Notes: a model not told the origin generated them from the sequence alone. A DNA stretch of 64,000 nucleotides from Clostridiales bacterium UBA3758 (GCA_002371675.1 DFGE01000002.1:62001-126000), one strand, 5' to 3'. Positions 1-9,366 are shown, numbered from the stretch's first letter. Numbers and translations are program-made.

Positions 1-1727
1 ACCTGACTCTCTATGCCAAGTGGACGGAGGCAGAACAGCCCGAGGAAGTGCCGGTGACAGAATCGCCTGCAGAAAAGCCGGAGCCGAGCGAAGAAGAGCC
101 CGAACCCGAGTTCGAGGAACAGGATCCCGGGCCGATGCGATCCACTGCAACGGCGCTGACTGATCATTTCAATATCGAGGTCAGGGGCAACAGCCCGGCC
201 TTCTCTGCAGACAGCTTCACGCTTTACGCCAACAACCACTTAGAGACTTCTGACTTCTCCTATGTGTTCACCACGGAAACGATGGTCAGTCTGGGTATCG
301 AACTGGAAGTCTACAACGAATACTCCGAATCCTATGAGGAGGACAGCACAGACCGGGTCTGGGTGAAGCTGTTTCTGAATTACGATCTGAACACGGAAAC
401 GGTCACCGTCAACACGGAAGCACACGGCATTCCGCAGGAGATTCTGGACGGTAACGTCCTTGCCGGCCGCGTCAGCGTCAACACCACGATCCCTGCCCTG
501 CGGGAAGCCTTTACCGCCATCGGCAACCCCCATCCGGAGATTTTCCATATCAAGCTGACGGTGGAGTCCTCGTATCCGGACGGACACGAGCACGCCAGAT
601 GGAATATTGACTACAACGAGCTGACGCTCCGGGACGTTCATGTTCCCATGGAGGAGTTCTGGTCCTCCATCGACTACGATTCCTTTACTCTGACAACGCC
701 CATGACGCCGACATTGGATCTGCCGGTGGAAGCCCCTGCCATCGTCTCGCTGTCTGCCGATTGGTATACGTTTTTCTATACCATGGGCAATATCGAAGGC
801 GAGGACGATAATGGCAGCATTCTCCCCGACCCCGTCGCCCCCATTGAAGGCGATGGTGAAAGTGTGCTTGAATATCTGTGGCCGAACTGGAATCTGGATT
901 CCGACCCGATTCCGGAACGCTTCGCCCGGTATTTCGGAAGCGGAGCCAACGTCTGGGTCGTCGGTCCGGTGAACGACAATCACGCAGTACGCGGCCCGGA
1001 AAACTTCATTTACGGCATGGCGGCCAACAAGCTGTCCCTGTCCGGGACGACGCTGGAGGAGCTGTCGGTCAGCCTGTACAGCTTCATGAACAGTTCCAAC
1101 CGCACCTACTTCAACAGCCTTCCCGGCTTGTCCAGCGACTCCTGGCTTGGGTATTACACATACGATGAAGTCAGCGAGATGGAGGATTTTGAGGGCTACT
1201 GGTACGAACTGCTCGCCATGGCCGACTGCATCCTCACCGTCACCTACAGCGACGGCGTGGTCTATACGGTGGACCTCTCCTTCATCCGGGGCAACGAGGA
1301 TCGGCAGTTCCACGTGGTGGGCGATCCCATCGAGGTGCCCATCGTCGTACCGGATTACGCGCTGGTCGTTCCGGAGAATCAGGAGATCGCCTACGGGGAG
1401 ACCGAAAGCCGTCTGGGCTTCGCCACGCTGGAGATGGGCGAGGACTTCCCGGAGAACGGGCAGGTTGTCGTCACTGTGACCAGAGACGCGGGGTTTATCC
1501 ACATGGACGGTCGACCGGAAACGATCCCCTTCCTCCTGGCCGGATGGGGTTTTGAGGAGAAGTTTCTGGAGGGCACGCTGAACGACAGGACATCCTTCAT
1601 CCTCAGCCCCCAAGGGCTGACGAGCTTCCCGCTGGCGATTTACGTGACACAGGATGCCTGGGAGCTTGCACCGCCCGGCTGGTATGCGGCTAAGATCACA
1701 TTCACATCACGTTACGAGGTCCCTTAA
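1..1727 (+). CDS. Large secreted surface protein, C-terminal part (5' end outside window)
   Basis: The reading frame is open from the first bases of the window, so the gene starts upstream. The first residues read LTLYAKWTE, the usual end of an InlB B-repeat (Listeria-Bacteroides repeat), followed by a Pro/Glu-rich linker (about residues 10-40) and roughly 530 residues of acidic, aromatic-rich, probably beta-rich sequence. There is no C-terminal membrane segment or LPXTG motif, so attachment must come from the missing N-terminus or from partners. The next gene follows after 11 bp with an AAGGAGG site, suggesting one operon with the two small exported proteins downstream. A role as adhesin or fimbria-like surface protein is inferred from the repeat and the neighbours, not from a recognised catalytic domain. 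Confidence 0.7.
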   Translation, partial: LTLYAKWTEAEQPEEVPVTESPAEKPEPSEEEPEPEFEEQDPGPMRSTATALTDHFNIEVRGNSPAFSADSFTLYANNHLETSDFSYVFTTETMVSLGIELEVYNEYSESYEEDSTDRVWVKLFLNYDLNTETVTVNTEAHGIPQEILDGNVLAGRVSVNTTIPALREAFTAIGNPHPEIFHIKLTVESSYPDGHEHARWNIDYNELTLRDVHVPMEEFWSSIDYDSFTLTTPMTPTLDLPVEAPAIVSLSADWYTFFYTMGNIEGEDDNGSILPDPVAPIEGDGESVLEYLWPNWNLDSDPIPERFARYFGSGANVWVVGPVNDNHAVRGPENFIYGMAANKLSLSGTTLEELSVSLYSFMNSSNRTYFNSLPGLSSDSWLGYYTYDEVSEMEDFEGYWYELLAMADCILTVTYSDGVVYTVDLSFIRGNEDRQFHVVGDPIEVPIVVPDYALVVPENQEIAYGETESRLGFATLEMGEDFPENGQVVVTVTRDAGFIHMDGRPETIPFLLAGWGFEEKFLEGTLNDRTSFILSPQGLTSFPLAIYVTQDAWELAPPGWYAAKITFTSRYEVP

Positions 1728-1738
1728 GGAGGTGAGTT

Positions 1739-2251
1739 ATGACGAAGGAACCGGAAAAGAAAAAGCGCAGAAAAGTCCTGATCCCCATTATTATCTCAGT
1801 TCTGTGCCTGGCCCTGGTCGCCTCCGGCGTCACCATTGGGTATCTTCTGAAGGAGCGGCAGGAGCAGTCGAAGCCGCCGGTCTACGGTGTGGACGGTAAG
1901 CCGGTGGACGGGCCTGTGGAGAAAAACCGGGGCACCATCAGCGCGCCGGGCTATGAGATGCTGGAGCTCAAGGCCAACACCGCCGCCCAAGGCTTCGCCC
2001 TGGCAAACCCCGTGCAGAACAACTGCTACATGAAGATCTCTCTGATTTTGGAAGATGGTACGGTCCTCTGGACCTCCCGGCCTACCGCACCCGGAGAGGC
2101 CACCGACGAGGTGGTGCTCTCGCCCACGCTTCCTGAGGGGCGCTACGACGGAGCGACGATCCTGTACGCCTGCTTCCGGGACAAAGCCTGCACTCAGGAG
2201 CTCAACAGCGTGGTCATTAACCTGTATTTGTTATCAAAAACAAATAACTAA
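1739..2251 (+). CDS. Membrane-anchored exported protein of unknown function
   Basis: The 170-residue product has a basic N-terminus (KKKRRK), one membrane segment at about residues 14-36 and an extracytoplasmic domain of about 130 residues. There is no lipobox. The ATG is preceded by AAGGAGGTGAGTT. The outer part has an alternating hydrophobic pattern typical of a small beta-sandwich, but I do not recognise a named family. It lies between the InlB-repeat protein and a secreted fimbria-like protein on the same strand, so it may anchor or help assemble them. That role is inference from position. Confidence 0.7.
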   Translation: MTKEPEKKKRRKVLIPIIISVLCLALVASGVTIGYLLKERQEQSKPPVYGVDGKPVDGPVEKNRGTISAPGYEMLELKANTAAQGFALANPVQNNCYMKISLILEDGTVLWTSRPTAPGEATDEVVLSPTLPEGRYDGATILYACFRDKACTQELNSVVINLYLLSKTNN

Positions 2252-2277
2252 TTTCAAACAAGAAAGGAAGGAACATT

Positions 2278-2853
2278 ATGAAAAAACTCACAGCGCTTCT
2301 CCTCGCACTCCTCATGGTCATGAGCCTGGGCGTCACGGCCTATGCTGATGACGGCGCCCAGACCACCACCGTCACGGTCAATGTCCCCGCAGGCACTTAT
2401 ACGGTGCATGTGCCGGAGGATGTGACATTCAACCTCAATGATGTTACTGAAGCTACGGCCGGCGGAATAATTGACAGCGGGATGGCAGATGAGAATCGTA
2501 TCGGTGAAGCCACAGTGTCGAATGTTCAAAATTGCAAATACATCTTTTGTCAGATCACCGCACCGACATTGAAAAATGGGTCTGATACGCTGAACAGCAG
2601 AGTGAAGTGCCAGTATATGACCACGGGAGTTGATTCAGATCCTGTGATCGATTTTCAAACCATCAACAATGGTGAGCAGCAGTCCTTCTGTGTCTATGCG
2701 CAGGGCAGAAATGACGGCGGTTTAGGCGCTGAGATCTTTGGAGTTACCTCCTGGCTGCAGATCGACGAGGTGGACGGCGCGACCATGGCCGCAGGCGATT
2801 ATGTCGGCACCATGACCTTCAACTTCTTCTACAGCCGTCATATCGGCGGTTAA
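2278..2853 (+). CDS. Secreted fimbria-like protein
   Basis: The 191-residue product begins with a signal peptide (MKKLTALLLALLMVMSLG) with a likely cleavage after AYA near residue 24. The mature part is a Thr/Val-rich beta domain opening with TTTVTVNVPAGTYTVHVP. It resembles small secreted beta-sandwich proteins of gut Clostridia that look like pilus or fimbria subunits; I cannot name a family with certainty. An AAGAAAGGAAGG site precedes the ATG. A strong terminator follows, so this is the last gene of the surface-protein operon that enters from the left edge. Confidence 0.7.
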   Translation: MKKLTALLLALLMVMSLGVTAYADDGAQTTTVTVNVPAGTYTVHVPEDVTFNLNDVTEATAGGIIDSGMADENRIGEATVSNVQNCKYIFCQITAPTLKNGSDTLNSRVKCQYMTTGVDSDPVIDFQTINNGEQQSFCVYAQGRNDGGLGAEIFGVTSWLQIDEVDGATMAAGDYVGTMTFNFFYSRHIGG

Positions 2854-2875
2854 GCAAGATCGTCCTGACACAGCG

Positions 2876-2910
2876 GTGCCCTGCAGGTTTTCCTGCAGGG
2901 CACTTTTTTT
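2876..2910 (+). terminator. Rho-independent terminator of the surface-protein operon
   Basis: A perfect 12-bp stem (GTGCCCTGCAGG at 2876-2887, CCTGCAGGGCAC at 2892-2903) with a TTTT loop is followed by seven T residues, 22 bp after the preceding stop codon. Confidence 0.9.
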
Positions 2911-3021
2911 GCCTTGACGATCAATTCTCACGATTGCAAAGATTCTGCAAGATATTCGTCGGACGGCAGTTAGCAATCAAGTACTTTGAACTAATTATTT
3001 GCAAGATAGCAGAATCTACCC

Positions 3022-3696
3022 TTGACAAATAGAATTCTGGTCATCGTTGCTGCGAAAATGGATGATGGAACCGAGCGCATTATTCGCTTCCTGCGCGAAA
3101 CATACCGCGTTGATATCAACATTCTTTTCTTCCATGTTTTTCAGTGTGGCAGTGAACGATTGATTAGCCGCACTTGGTTTGAGGAAGATATCGAGGAATC
3201 GGCCCCTGTTAAAGGATCGGAAAAAGGCCCTTGGAACGGAGAATACTATGCTTCTTTTGGCGAGGGTTCCCGGAACTGGGAAGATGCCAGAAAGTATGGG
3301 TTTATCTCTGCAGGTGGCGGAAGCTGGTATTCAAAGACCCTCTCCCTCCTTTCTCCCGGGGATCGCGTCTGGGTCAATATTCCGCATACCGGATATGTCG
3401 GCGTTGGTATTGTTACGGAACCCGTGCAGCAGGCCAAGGATGCCGTCTTTGATGTAAAAGGCGAGAATGTAAAAATGATTGACCTCTCACTTCGCGGGAA
3501 TTACCTCTATTCTGTTGATGATCCAGATAATGCAGAGTATGTGGTAAAGATCCAGTGGATAAAAACGGTGAGAGCTTCAGAAGCCGTAAAGGAATTGGGC
3601 TTCTTCGGTAATCAAAACTCTGTTTGCCGCCCATTAGCCGATCGATGGAACTTTACCGTCGACCGTCTGAAAAAATGCTGGGGAATTGATTGCTGA
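3022..3696 (+). pseudogene. 5'-truncated DUF91-like nuclease gene remnant
   Basis: The frame encodes about 224 residues but lacks a credible translation start. The only early start is a TTG with no ribosome binding site, and an in-frame stop lies 15 nt upstream. The opening (RILVIVAAKMDDGTERIIRF, then INILFFHVFQ and a SRTWFEED motif) matches the end of the N-terminal region of DUF91/NucS-like PD-(D/E)XK proteins, and the rest (GDRVWVNIPHTGYVGVGIV) looks like their PUA-like C-terminal domain. The catalytic part upstream is missing. It has lower GC than its neighbours. I read it as a fragment of a once longer gene, possibly of a defence or repair system. The family assignment is from memory of conserved patterns. 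Confidence 0.6.
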
Positions 3697-4037
3697 AGGT
3701 AAATAGCTCAGAGCTGGATTGCAGCGTTTTGAGCAATTGATCGTTATGCCGCGGGTTCTCGCCTTGTTAATGTGTCAAATCACTGTGCAATATTGATTAT
3801 CTTCAAGCCCTGGGATTGGGCATAGCTTATTGCAGTTACAGAGAAGCAGCACAGCGCAAGTAGCAACGTAAAATGCGTTTCACAGAAACGCGCAGCCATT
3901 GGAGTCTTCCAATGTTCAAGGGGGATTGGGGGATGCTCCACCAACAAGAAAAATGGGCAGTCCGGGGAAAGCTCCGGATTGCCCATTTTTGCATTTTGTA
4001 TATACAAATGCCCTGCTTGCTAATGCAGTTCTTTCGT
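3697..4037. other. Intergenic region with bidirectional terminator
   Basis: I see no gene here. The last 90 bases hold the hairpin listed separately, which serves the minus-strand operon ending at 4038 and could also stop transcription from the nuclease remnant. Confidence 0.6.
3952..3987. terminator. Bidirectional terminator between convergent transcripts
   Basis: A 14-bp stem with one G-T pair (AATGGGCAGTCCGG at 3952-3965, CCGGATTGCCCATT at 3974-3987) is followed by TTTGCATTTT on the plus strand and by TTTCTTGTT on the minus strand. Confidence 0.85.
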
Positions 4038-5483
4038 TTATCGCATCTTCATCATTCTACTGAATCTCGCAGTCACGATGACGGATGTTGCGATTGCAAT
4101 CACCGCGAAGGCGACGAGAGCGCTGATCCACCATTGGGAGGCAGCCTTCTTTTCTTCTTCAGATTCTCCTTCGTCCTCTATCGGGGCGAGGATCTCGGAG
4201 GAAAACTTCGTCTCGATGTTCTGCTTTACGCCGTCGTCATCGGTATAGGTGATCTTGCATACGCCGTCAGTCTTTCCGTAATCCCCAGCACCGCCTGTCA
4301 TACTGAGCGTACCGACATAAATTTCGATACTTCCGCTGCCGGTTTGGCCGGGAGGGAGGTCCCCGAAGAACGCGGATGACTTGGGGATCATCCCGCCGCC
4401 GTTTATCGTCACGGTAACATTGTGCAGGGTGCTCTTGCCGGTGTTATAGGCTACGACTGAGACGGGCACGGTCTCTCCGGCAGTCACCTGCTTGGGAAAG
4501 AGGATCGGATCGGTCGCGGCCTCGGCCGGTTGGGTGACACGGATCGAAAAGTTCCGGCTTTCTGAAAATGATCCTCCGTAGATGTCGATGTAATCCAGCT
4601 TGATAAAAAACGATTGGTTTCCAGCAAGCACATCTTTTGTAGTCTTCATTTCAAAAGAGGCGGCTTTGCTCTCGCCCCGATTGATTTCGCCGAGGTTAAT
4701 CATATTGTTCGTCTCCACCGGCAAGATCTCGCTGCTGGCACTGCCAAAGGAGAGCAGGACGTTTCTTGCCTGCAGATTTCCGATGTTCTCGATTTTCACA
4801 GAAACAGTAAATGTTTCCTCGCCGCCAACGGTCCCTGGTTCGATTTCGCAGGATTTGATAAACAGCTGCGGCGCCGTCACGGTTTGCCTTCCGCTGCCTC
4901 CGCCCGTGCTGGCGCTGGGCGGATTGCTCCCGTCCGTGATTGTCACATACAGCGTGAAGTCCTGCTGTGCCTGACTGCCGCGGTTGTCCAGATATTTCGC
5001 AGTTAATATGACCGGGTATGTGCCGTTGATACGGCTGCCGGACAGCGGAAGCGCAAAGGCAAATACATAGACACCGTCCTCGAGCTTCACAGTCTTGGAG
5101 TAGTTTCCGAAAACAAAGGGGCTGCTTGAGGGCAAACCGAGATTCAGCGTGACAGTCACCTTTTCATCATAGGTCTCTCCCAACAGCGGGAGCGTGAGGT
5201 AGGCAAAGCCGTTTTCCACCAGCGGAACATAGCCGTCTTCATAGGTGAGATCCATGTTCTCATAGAGGTGCTTATCGTCAATGATCAGTTGATCCACAAC
5301 GAGCGGCTCCGGCGTTTCCTCCGGAGCGGGCGTTTCTTCCGGCACAGGAGCATCGGTCGGCTGCGGACTTTCGATCGGGGCTTCCTCTGTCTCCGGCTCG
5401 GATTCCGGCTCGGAGGCAAAGGCAAAGCTTGGATATGCCGCAAGCAGCAACAGCGCCAGCAAGAGCGCAAGGATTCTTTTCAT
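4038..5483 (-). CDS. CARDB/NEW3-like membrane-anchored protein of ABC operon
   Basis: Start chosen at the ATG at 5483, which overlaps the ATPase stop codon (ATGA) and follows GGGAGGAAG; a longer frame exists but lacks a site. The 481-residue product has a signal peptide (MKRILALLLALLLLAAYPS), a Pro/Glu/Thr-rich linker (about residues 25-60), then Ig-like beta domains. Two segments with the ENIGNLQARNVLL and AYNTGKSTLHNVTVTI patterns are typical of CARDB or NEW3 domains (COG1361-like). One membrane helix lies near the C-terminus (WWISALVAFAVIAIATSVIV) before a short basic tail. Such proteins often accompany ABC exporters as surface accessory subunits. It is the last gene of the permease-permease-ATPase operon. 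Confidence 0.75.
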   Translation of the reverse strand: MKRILALLLALLLLAAYPSFAFASEPESEPETEEAPIESPQPTDAPVPEETPAPEETPEPLVVDQLIIDDKHLYENMDLTYEDGYVPLVENGFAYLTLPLLGETYDEKVTVTLNLGLPSSSPFVFGNYSKTVKLEDGVYVFAFALPLSGSRINGTYPVILTAKYLDNRGSQAQQDFTLYVTITDGSNPPSASTGGGSGRQTVTAPQLFIKSCEIEPGTVGGEETFTVSVKIENIGNLQARNVLLSFGSASSEILPVETNNMINLGEINRGESKAASFEMKTTKDVLAGNQSFFIKLDYIDIYGGSFSESRNFSIRVTQPAEAATDPILFPKQVTAGETVPVSVVAYNTGKSTLHNVTVTINGGGMIPKSSAFFGDLPPGQTGSGSIEIYVGTLSMTGGAGDYGKTDGVCKITYTDDDGVKQNIETKFSSEILAPIEDEGESEEEKKAASQWWISALVAFAVIAIATSVIVTARFSRMMKMR

Positions 5484-6139
5484 ATTGCTTCCTCCCGTAT
5501 CATCTTCATCACGCCCGCGTCCATTTCGCATACGGTGTCGCAGAGCTCGTCAATATCCATTTGATTGTGGCTCGCCAGCAGAATTGTCTTGCCCTCCGTT
5601 TTGAGACCCTTGATGAGCTTTCGCATATCTAAAACGCCCTGCTTGTCCAGCCCGTTGAAGGGCTCGTCCAGAATGAGCAATGAAGGATTTTCCATGATCG
5701 CCTGCGCGATGCCGAGCCGCTGACGCATCCCCAAGCTGTACTTGCCCACAGGCTTTTTCATGTTCGGGTCAAGCCCGACGCGCCGGATCGAGTCCGCGAT
5801 CTCCCGCAGGCCGATCTTGCCCCGCAGAGAGGCCAGCAGCTCCAGATTCTTGACCCCGGTCAGTCCCGGCAGAAAGCCCGGCGTCTCGATGATGATGCCG
5901 AGATCGGGCGGGAAGTCCATATCCCGGCCTACCACTTTGCCGTTTACCGTGACCTCTCCCTCGGTGGGGAACAGGAAGCCGCAGATACATTTCATCAGCA
6001 CCGTTTTTCCGCTGCCGTTGTTACCCACAATGCCGTGGATCATTCCGGAAGCAAAGTCCCGGCTGACGCTGTGCAAGACCCGCTCCTGTCCGAAATCCTT
6101 GGAGACATTCTGAACGCGGATCACAGGTTCGTTTTTCAT
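5480..6139 (-). CDS. ABC transporter ATP-binding protein
   Basis: The 219-residue protein contains the full motor set: Walker A GNNGSGKT (residues 39-46), signature SLGMRQ (about 135-140), Walker B LLILDEP (154-160), D-loop and switch histidine H191 in LLASHNQ. The Q-loop region reads IIIETPGFL, the form common in bacitracin- and lantibiotic-type exporters. It overlaps both neighbours by ATGA junctions, so the operon is translationally coupled. It should energise the two permeases encoded just upstream. The substrate is unknown; export of, or resistance to, a peptide or lipid-like compound is a guess from the family. Confidence 0.92.
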   Translation of the reverse strand: MKNEPVIRVQNVSKDFGQERVLHSVSRDFASGMIHGIVGNNGSGKTVLMKCICGFLFPTEGEVTVNGKVVGRDMDFPPDLGIIIETPGFLPGLTGVKNLELLASLRGKIGLREIADSIRRVGLDPNMKKPVGKYSLGMRQRLGIAQAIMENPSLLILDEPFNGLDKQGVLDMRKLIKGLKTEGKTILLASHNQMDIDELCDTVCEMDAGVMKMIREEAI

Positions 6140-7035
6140 GTGCCGCCCTCCGTTCCGGTAAAGCTGAAGTTATACCGCCGCACCGCCCGCAGCGAGAGGA
6201 AGAAAAGCAGGGCGATCAGCGCGAGGAAAATCGCCACCGTCTGCCAGAGCTTTGGCAGCAGATCATAGCCGAAGTTGTGCATGTGATAGGTGGCCTGGTT
6301 CAGCGGCGAGAGCCAGCCCACCGCCACATTGGCCTTGTACATCCATTCGTCAGGGATCTGAAAGATCGTTTGAATTGTCTTGGGGTTTAAGAGAAAGCCG
6401 TAGAGCGAGAAGCCCAGCACGCCGATCACGCCGCCAAGCTGCCCGAAGCGAAGATTGCAGAGCAGCATGAGGAACATCAGCAGCAGCGTGTACAAGAGCA
6501 TCAGCGCGAAGATCCAGGCCGTGCAGGCATAGGGCAGGCTCAGCTCCAGCGTTTTCACCAGTGCTGGCAGCGCAACGGCCTGCCCCGCGCCGGAATAGCC
6601 GAGAATGGCCGCGGTCTCTGACCATTGGTTGCCGAGAAAGCTGCGGGATTGGCAGATAAACGAGGTGGACAGCAGCACGAACAGCAGATAAACCGTGGTC
6701 GCCGCGACGATGTAGAGCGCCTGCCCCAGCACCCAGGTTTTGCGGTCGATGCGCAGCAGCAGAAAGGGGGTTCCCGCGCTGATAAAGGGCATATCCGCAA
6801 ACAGCAGGATCAACAGCAGGGAGGACAGCAAAATCGAGTTTGCGTCTCCGAAGGTCCAGATAAAGGGTTCGAGGATCTGCATGATGCTGCCGTAAGTCCG
6901 GGAAAAGCGCACGGCCTTGTCCGAGAGCAGGAAGCACAGGATAAAGGCCAGGCAGAAGCAAAGGACGATGCGGGGATTGCGCCGCCATTGCCGGAAATCG
7001 TAGGCGGCAACCGCAATGATTTGACGCAGTTTCAT
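6136..7035 (-). CDS. ABC transporter permease
   Basis: Start chosen at the ATG at 7035 (MKLRQIIAVAAYDFRQW), which overlaps the upstream permease stop by ATGA and follows AAGGAGG. The longer frame upstream reads through the neighbour and is not credible. The 299-residue product has about six hydrophobic helices and a charged amphipathic N-terminus, the layout of ABC-2-type permeases. It has no FtsX/MacB-type periplasmic domain. It probably pairs with the other permease of the operon to form a heterodimeric exporter. Confidence 0.8.
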   Translation of the reverse strand: MKLRQIIAVAAYDFRQWRRNPRIVLCFCLAFILCFLLSDKAVRFSRTYGSIMQILEPFIWTFGDANSILLSSLLLILLFADMPFISAGTPFLLLRIDRKTWVLGQALYIVAATTVYLLFVLLSTSFICQSRSFLGNQWSETAAILGYSGAGQAVALPALVKTLELSLPYACTAWIFALMLLYTLLLMFLMLLCNLRFGQLGGVIGVLGFSLYGFLLNPKTIQTIFQIPDEWMYKANVAVGWLSPLNQATYHMHNFGYDLLPKLWQTVAIFLALIALLFFLSLRAVRRYNFSFTGTEGGT

Positions 7036-7796
7036 AGCTGCCGAAGCCTCCTTCCGGCGGCGACGAAAAAGCCGAGTGAGGCCAGAACGGTAAGCTCGCA
7101 CACCAGCAGCAACACGCCAGTTGCGCCAAACTGCCAGTGGGCGGAGGGCGCGATCCACTCCTTGGGGTAGAGAATGAACAGGTCAGGCAGATAGCGCTCA
7201 TGCAGGATGATCAGCACATAGTAGAGGACGAAGGGCGAAGCGTAGGCCATGTACTTGCTGCCTGTCACGGTACCAAGCAACAGCCCGACGGCTGACCACA
7301 GCGCCCCGGAGCAGGCCATCAGCTCCAGTGTCTGGCGCAGCTCGCGAATGAGCTTCCCGATCAGAGCGGGATCGGTGGGCGCGCGCTCCATCGGAAGAAA
7401 CAGCAGCACCGCGACCCCGTATGCGAGAAACACGCCGAGGCAGAGCGCCAGCGCCCCGGAGAGCAGGCAACCCGTGATCCGGCCAAGCAAGTACCCTGTC
7501 GGGGTGGTGCGCGGCAGGTATTCTTTGAGGAAACCGCTTTTCAGGTCGTCCAGAAAAGCCGCCGTAAAGGGCAGTGCGGCCAGAAGCGGCAGTGCCAGTG
7601 TCATGCCGTCGGAACCGAGAGCTGATGCGATAAAGTCATGGTGGTAGCCGAAGGCCAGGAGCGTTTCGCTGCGGAAGGCAGTGACGATAGCCTTGATGGA
7701 GGAGAGAAAAATCACCGCCGCCGTGCCGCCAAGCGAGAGCAGGAAGCCGCGCCCGCCCAGCGCCTGCCGGATGCTTGAGTAAATGACACGCAGCAT
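7032..7796 (-). CDS. ABC transporter permease
   Basis: This 254-residue integral membrane protein has about six predicted helices. A soluble turn reads KSGFLKEYLPRTTPTGYLLGR, resembling the cytoplasmic coupling segment of ABC-2 permeases. It is the first gene of the operon, with GGAAGGAGGGAG before the ATG. A promoter with response-regulator-like direct repeats lies 30-95 bp upstream. It probably forms the membrane channel together with the 299-residue permease. Confidence 0.82.
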   Translation of the reverse strand: MLRVIYSSIRQALGGRGFLLSLGGTAAVIFLSSIKAIVTAFRSETLLAFGYHHDFIASALGSDGMTLALPLLAALPFTAAFLDDLKSGFLKEYLPRTTPTGYLLGRITGCLLSGALALCLGVFLAYGVAVLLFLPMERAPTDPALIGKLIRELRQTLELMACSGALWSAVGLLLGTVTGSKYMAYASPFVLYYVLIILHERYLPDLFILYPKEWIAPSAHWQFGATGVLLLVCELTVLASLGFFVAAGRRLRQL

Positions 7797-7827
7797 GAAA
7801 TCTCCCTCCTTCCTTCACTCTGCCGAT

Positions 7828-7888
7828 ATTGTAGGCTGTACAAGCGGAATTGTCGTTACCGAAACATTACCGAAATATTACCGTTGCA
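7828..7888 (-). promoter_or_regulatory. ABC operon promoter with response-regulator direct repeats
   Basis: On the minus strand three 11-bp direct repeats (CGGTAATATTT, CGGTAATGTTT, CGGTAACGACA-like) occupy 7856-7888 read downwards. A TACAAT -10 box (7828-7833) starts 28 nt after the first base of the proximal CGGTAA. The same arrangement occurs upstream of the lipoprotein and regulator operons, so it is read as the binding site of the response regulator encoded at 13946-14617. Confidence 0.75.
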
Positions 7889-7892
7889 CAGG

Positions 7893-7928
7893 CAAGAAAA
7901 AAGCGCGGCTGCCCGCGCTTTTTTCTTG
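7893..7928 (-). terminator. Terminator of lipoprotein operon
   Basis: A 16-bp perfect stem (CAAGAAAAAAGCGCGG and CCGCGCTTTTTTCTTG, 4-nt loop) with A/T-rich flanks lies just past the stop of the last lipoprotein gene. It separates that operon from the ABC operon promoter. Confidence 0.85.
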
Positions 7929-7935
7929 TATGAAC

Positions 7936-9366
7936 TTAGTAGCCCAACTCCCGGTCGATCATGCTGCCGTCGATCGCGTTGATGGTGAGGACGATTTCCT
8001 CGCCGAAGTCACTGGTTTCGCCCTGCCATTCCCAGACGGAGTGTCCCCAGAAATCCCAGACTGGCACCAATAGTCCCTCGTCGAAGGAACCCTTGGCTTT
8101 GATGCGCATGAGGCCGAGCTTGACCTTGGTGATATCGTAGTTTCGCACGGTGTCAAATCCGTTGCTCTCGTTGACAAGCTGTACATCGCTGTTTTTCACC
8201 ATAACCATCTTAGCAAATATACCCGCGATCTGGTCAAAGGGCATCAGCTGTGTGTCCTCCACCTGCAGTACCGGCTCCGTGTGCGGCGAAATCCACTGAA
8301 AGCAAACGAGGCCATCCTCTGTAATGTCCAGCGTGATGAATTCATACTTCCAGAGGCTGGTAAAGCTCTCGCCTTCCGCGATCCCTCCGCCTTGGATCGG
8401 CGTATAGCTGATCGGAAAGTCGCCGAGACAGCGCACATACTGCAACTCGTATCCAGTGGCAAGGATTGCGTTTTTCCATTCCTCCTCAGTTGGATGCTCA
8501 TGAGCAATGGTTGCTGTCATATCGGTAAAGAAAATCGGATAGACAGCGTCGCAGATGACATGTTCAAAGCCCAACTCCTTGATCAGCTCGTCGCCCTGCC
8601 GGATGGCGTCCTCCATGGGGAAATTTACTTCCAACGGTTCGGACAGGGCATCCTCCGGAATGACGGAAAAAGGCGCGGCATAGGAGGTGTTATAGTCTCC
8701 GTAGCCGTCCACATAGACGATGGCGTGATCCAGAAAATCCCTCAGATTCTGGATAAAAAGGGTCATTCGCTTCCCGTCTACCTCTGCATAGCCGTGAAGT
8801 TCTTCCATCCGGTCACCCTTTGGGACAAATTGAGGAGTGGCCGGGATGTGTTCGTCGCCGTCCGGCGCGGTGCGGGCGTATTCCGCACAGCGCTCGATGG
8901 CTCCCGGCAGTGCTTCATAACCGCCGTCCAGATCCACGGGGATCTCGCCCCGCTGCATGGCCTGCAGCTGCTCCAGACGCTCCAGCGCCTGCTGCTTTGT
9001 CATGCCCAGCTCTTCGTAAAGCGTGTTGCCCTTGAGCAGCACGCGCATCAGATTGTCCGCGTCCTCCTGGGTGAAATCCCGGCGTCCGATGCTGCCGGTG
9101 GGGATCTTGTCCGCGTTGGGGAGAATGATCTCGGCATCTGCGGTGACATGCACAAAACCGTTCACACCCGTCCAATCACCGGTGAAGCGCTCGGGCACCT
9201 CCAGCGCGGCTAGAAGCGCGGAATTGTCCCGGCCCTGCTGGGCTGTTTGGAGCATCTGCTCCTGATCTTTTTGGACAACCACCGGGGTGTCCGGCGTGGC
9301 CTGGCAACCTACAAGCAAGCCGAGAGCAAGACAGGCAAGGAGGAGCAAAGAGAGAATCCGTTTCAT
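7936..9366 (-). CDS. Lipoprotein of unknown function, paralog 3
   Basis: The 476-residue product starts with a lipoprotein signal peptide (lipobox LVGC, Cys21) and is closely related to the next two upstream genes: all share the C-xxTPDTPxVxxKDQEQML opening, a WTGVNGF-like segment, an MRIKAK...LLVPVWDFWG block and a C-terminal LTINAIDGSMIDRELGY. The AAGGAGG site is 12 bp behind the upstream paralog. It may belong to the uncharacterised DUF6034 group (from memory). The protein should sit on the outer face of the membrane. Its operon carries the same regulator box as an ABC exporter, which suggests sensing or scavenging of the exporter's substrate; that is inference. Confidence 0.8.
   Translation of the reverse strand: MKRILSLLLLACLALGLLVGCQATPDTPVVVQKDQEQMLQTAQQGRDNSALLAALEVPERFTGDWTGVNGFVHVTADAEIILPNADKIPTGSIGRRDFTQEDADNLMRVLLKGNTLYEELGMTKQQALERLEQLQAMQRGEIPVDLDGGYEALPGAIERCAEYARTAPDGDEHIPATPQFVPKGDRMEELHGYAEVDGKRMTLFIQNLRDFLDHAIVYVDGYGDYNTSYAAPFSVIPEDALSEPLEVNFPMEDAIRQGDELIKELGFEHVICDAVYPIFFTDMTATIAHEHPTEEEWKNAILATGYELQYVRCLGDFPISYTPIQGGGIAEGESFTSLWKYEFITLDITEDGLVCFQWISPHTEPVLQVEDTQLMPFDQIAGIFAKMVMVKNSDVQLVNESNGFDTVRNYDITKVKLGLMRIKAKGSFDEGLLVPVWDFWGHSVWEWQGETSDFGEEIVLTINAIDGSMIDRELGY

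Noticed and set aside
240..1613. 457-codon minus-strand frame at the left edge
   Set aside because: The plus strand continues an InlB-type repeat protein through the whole region; the minus frame is His/Arg/Val-rich shadow sequence.
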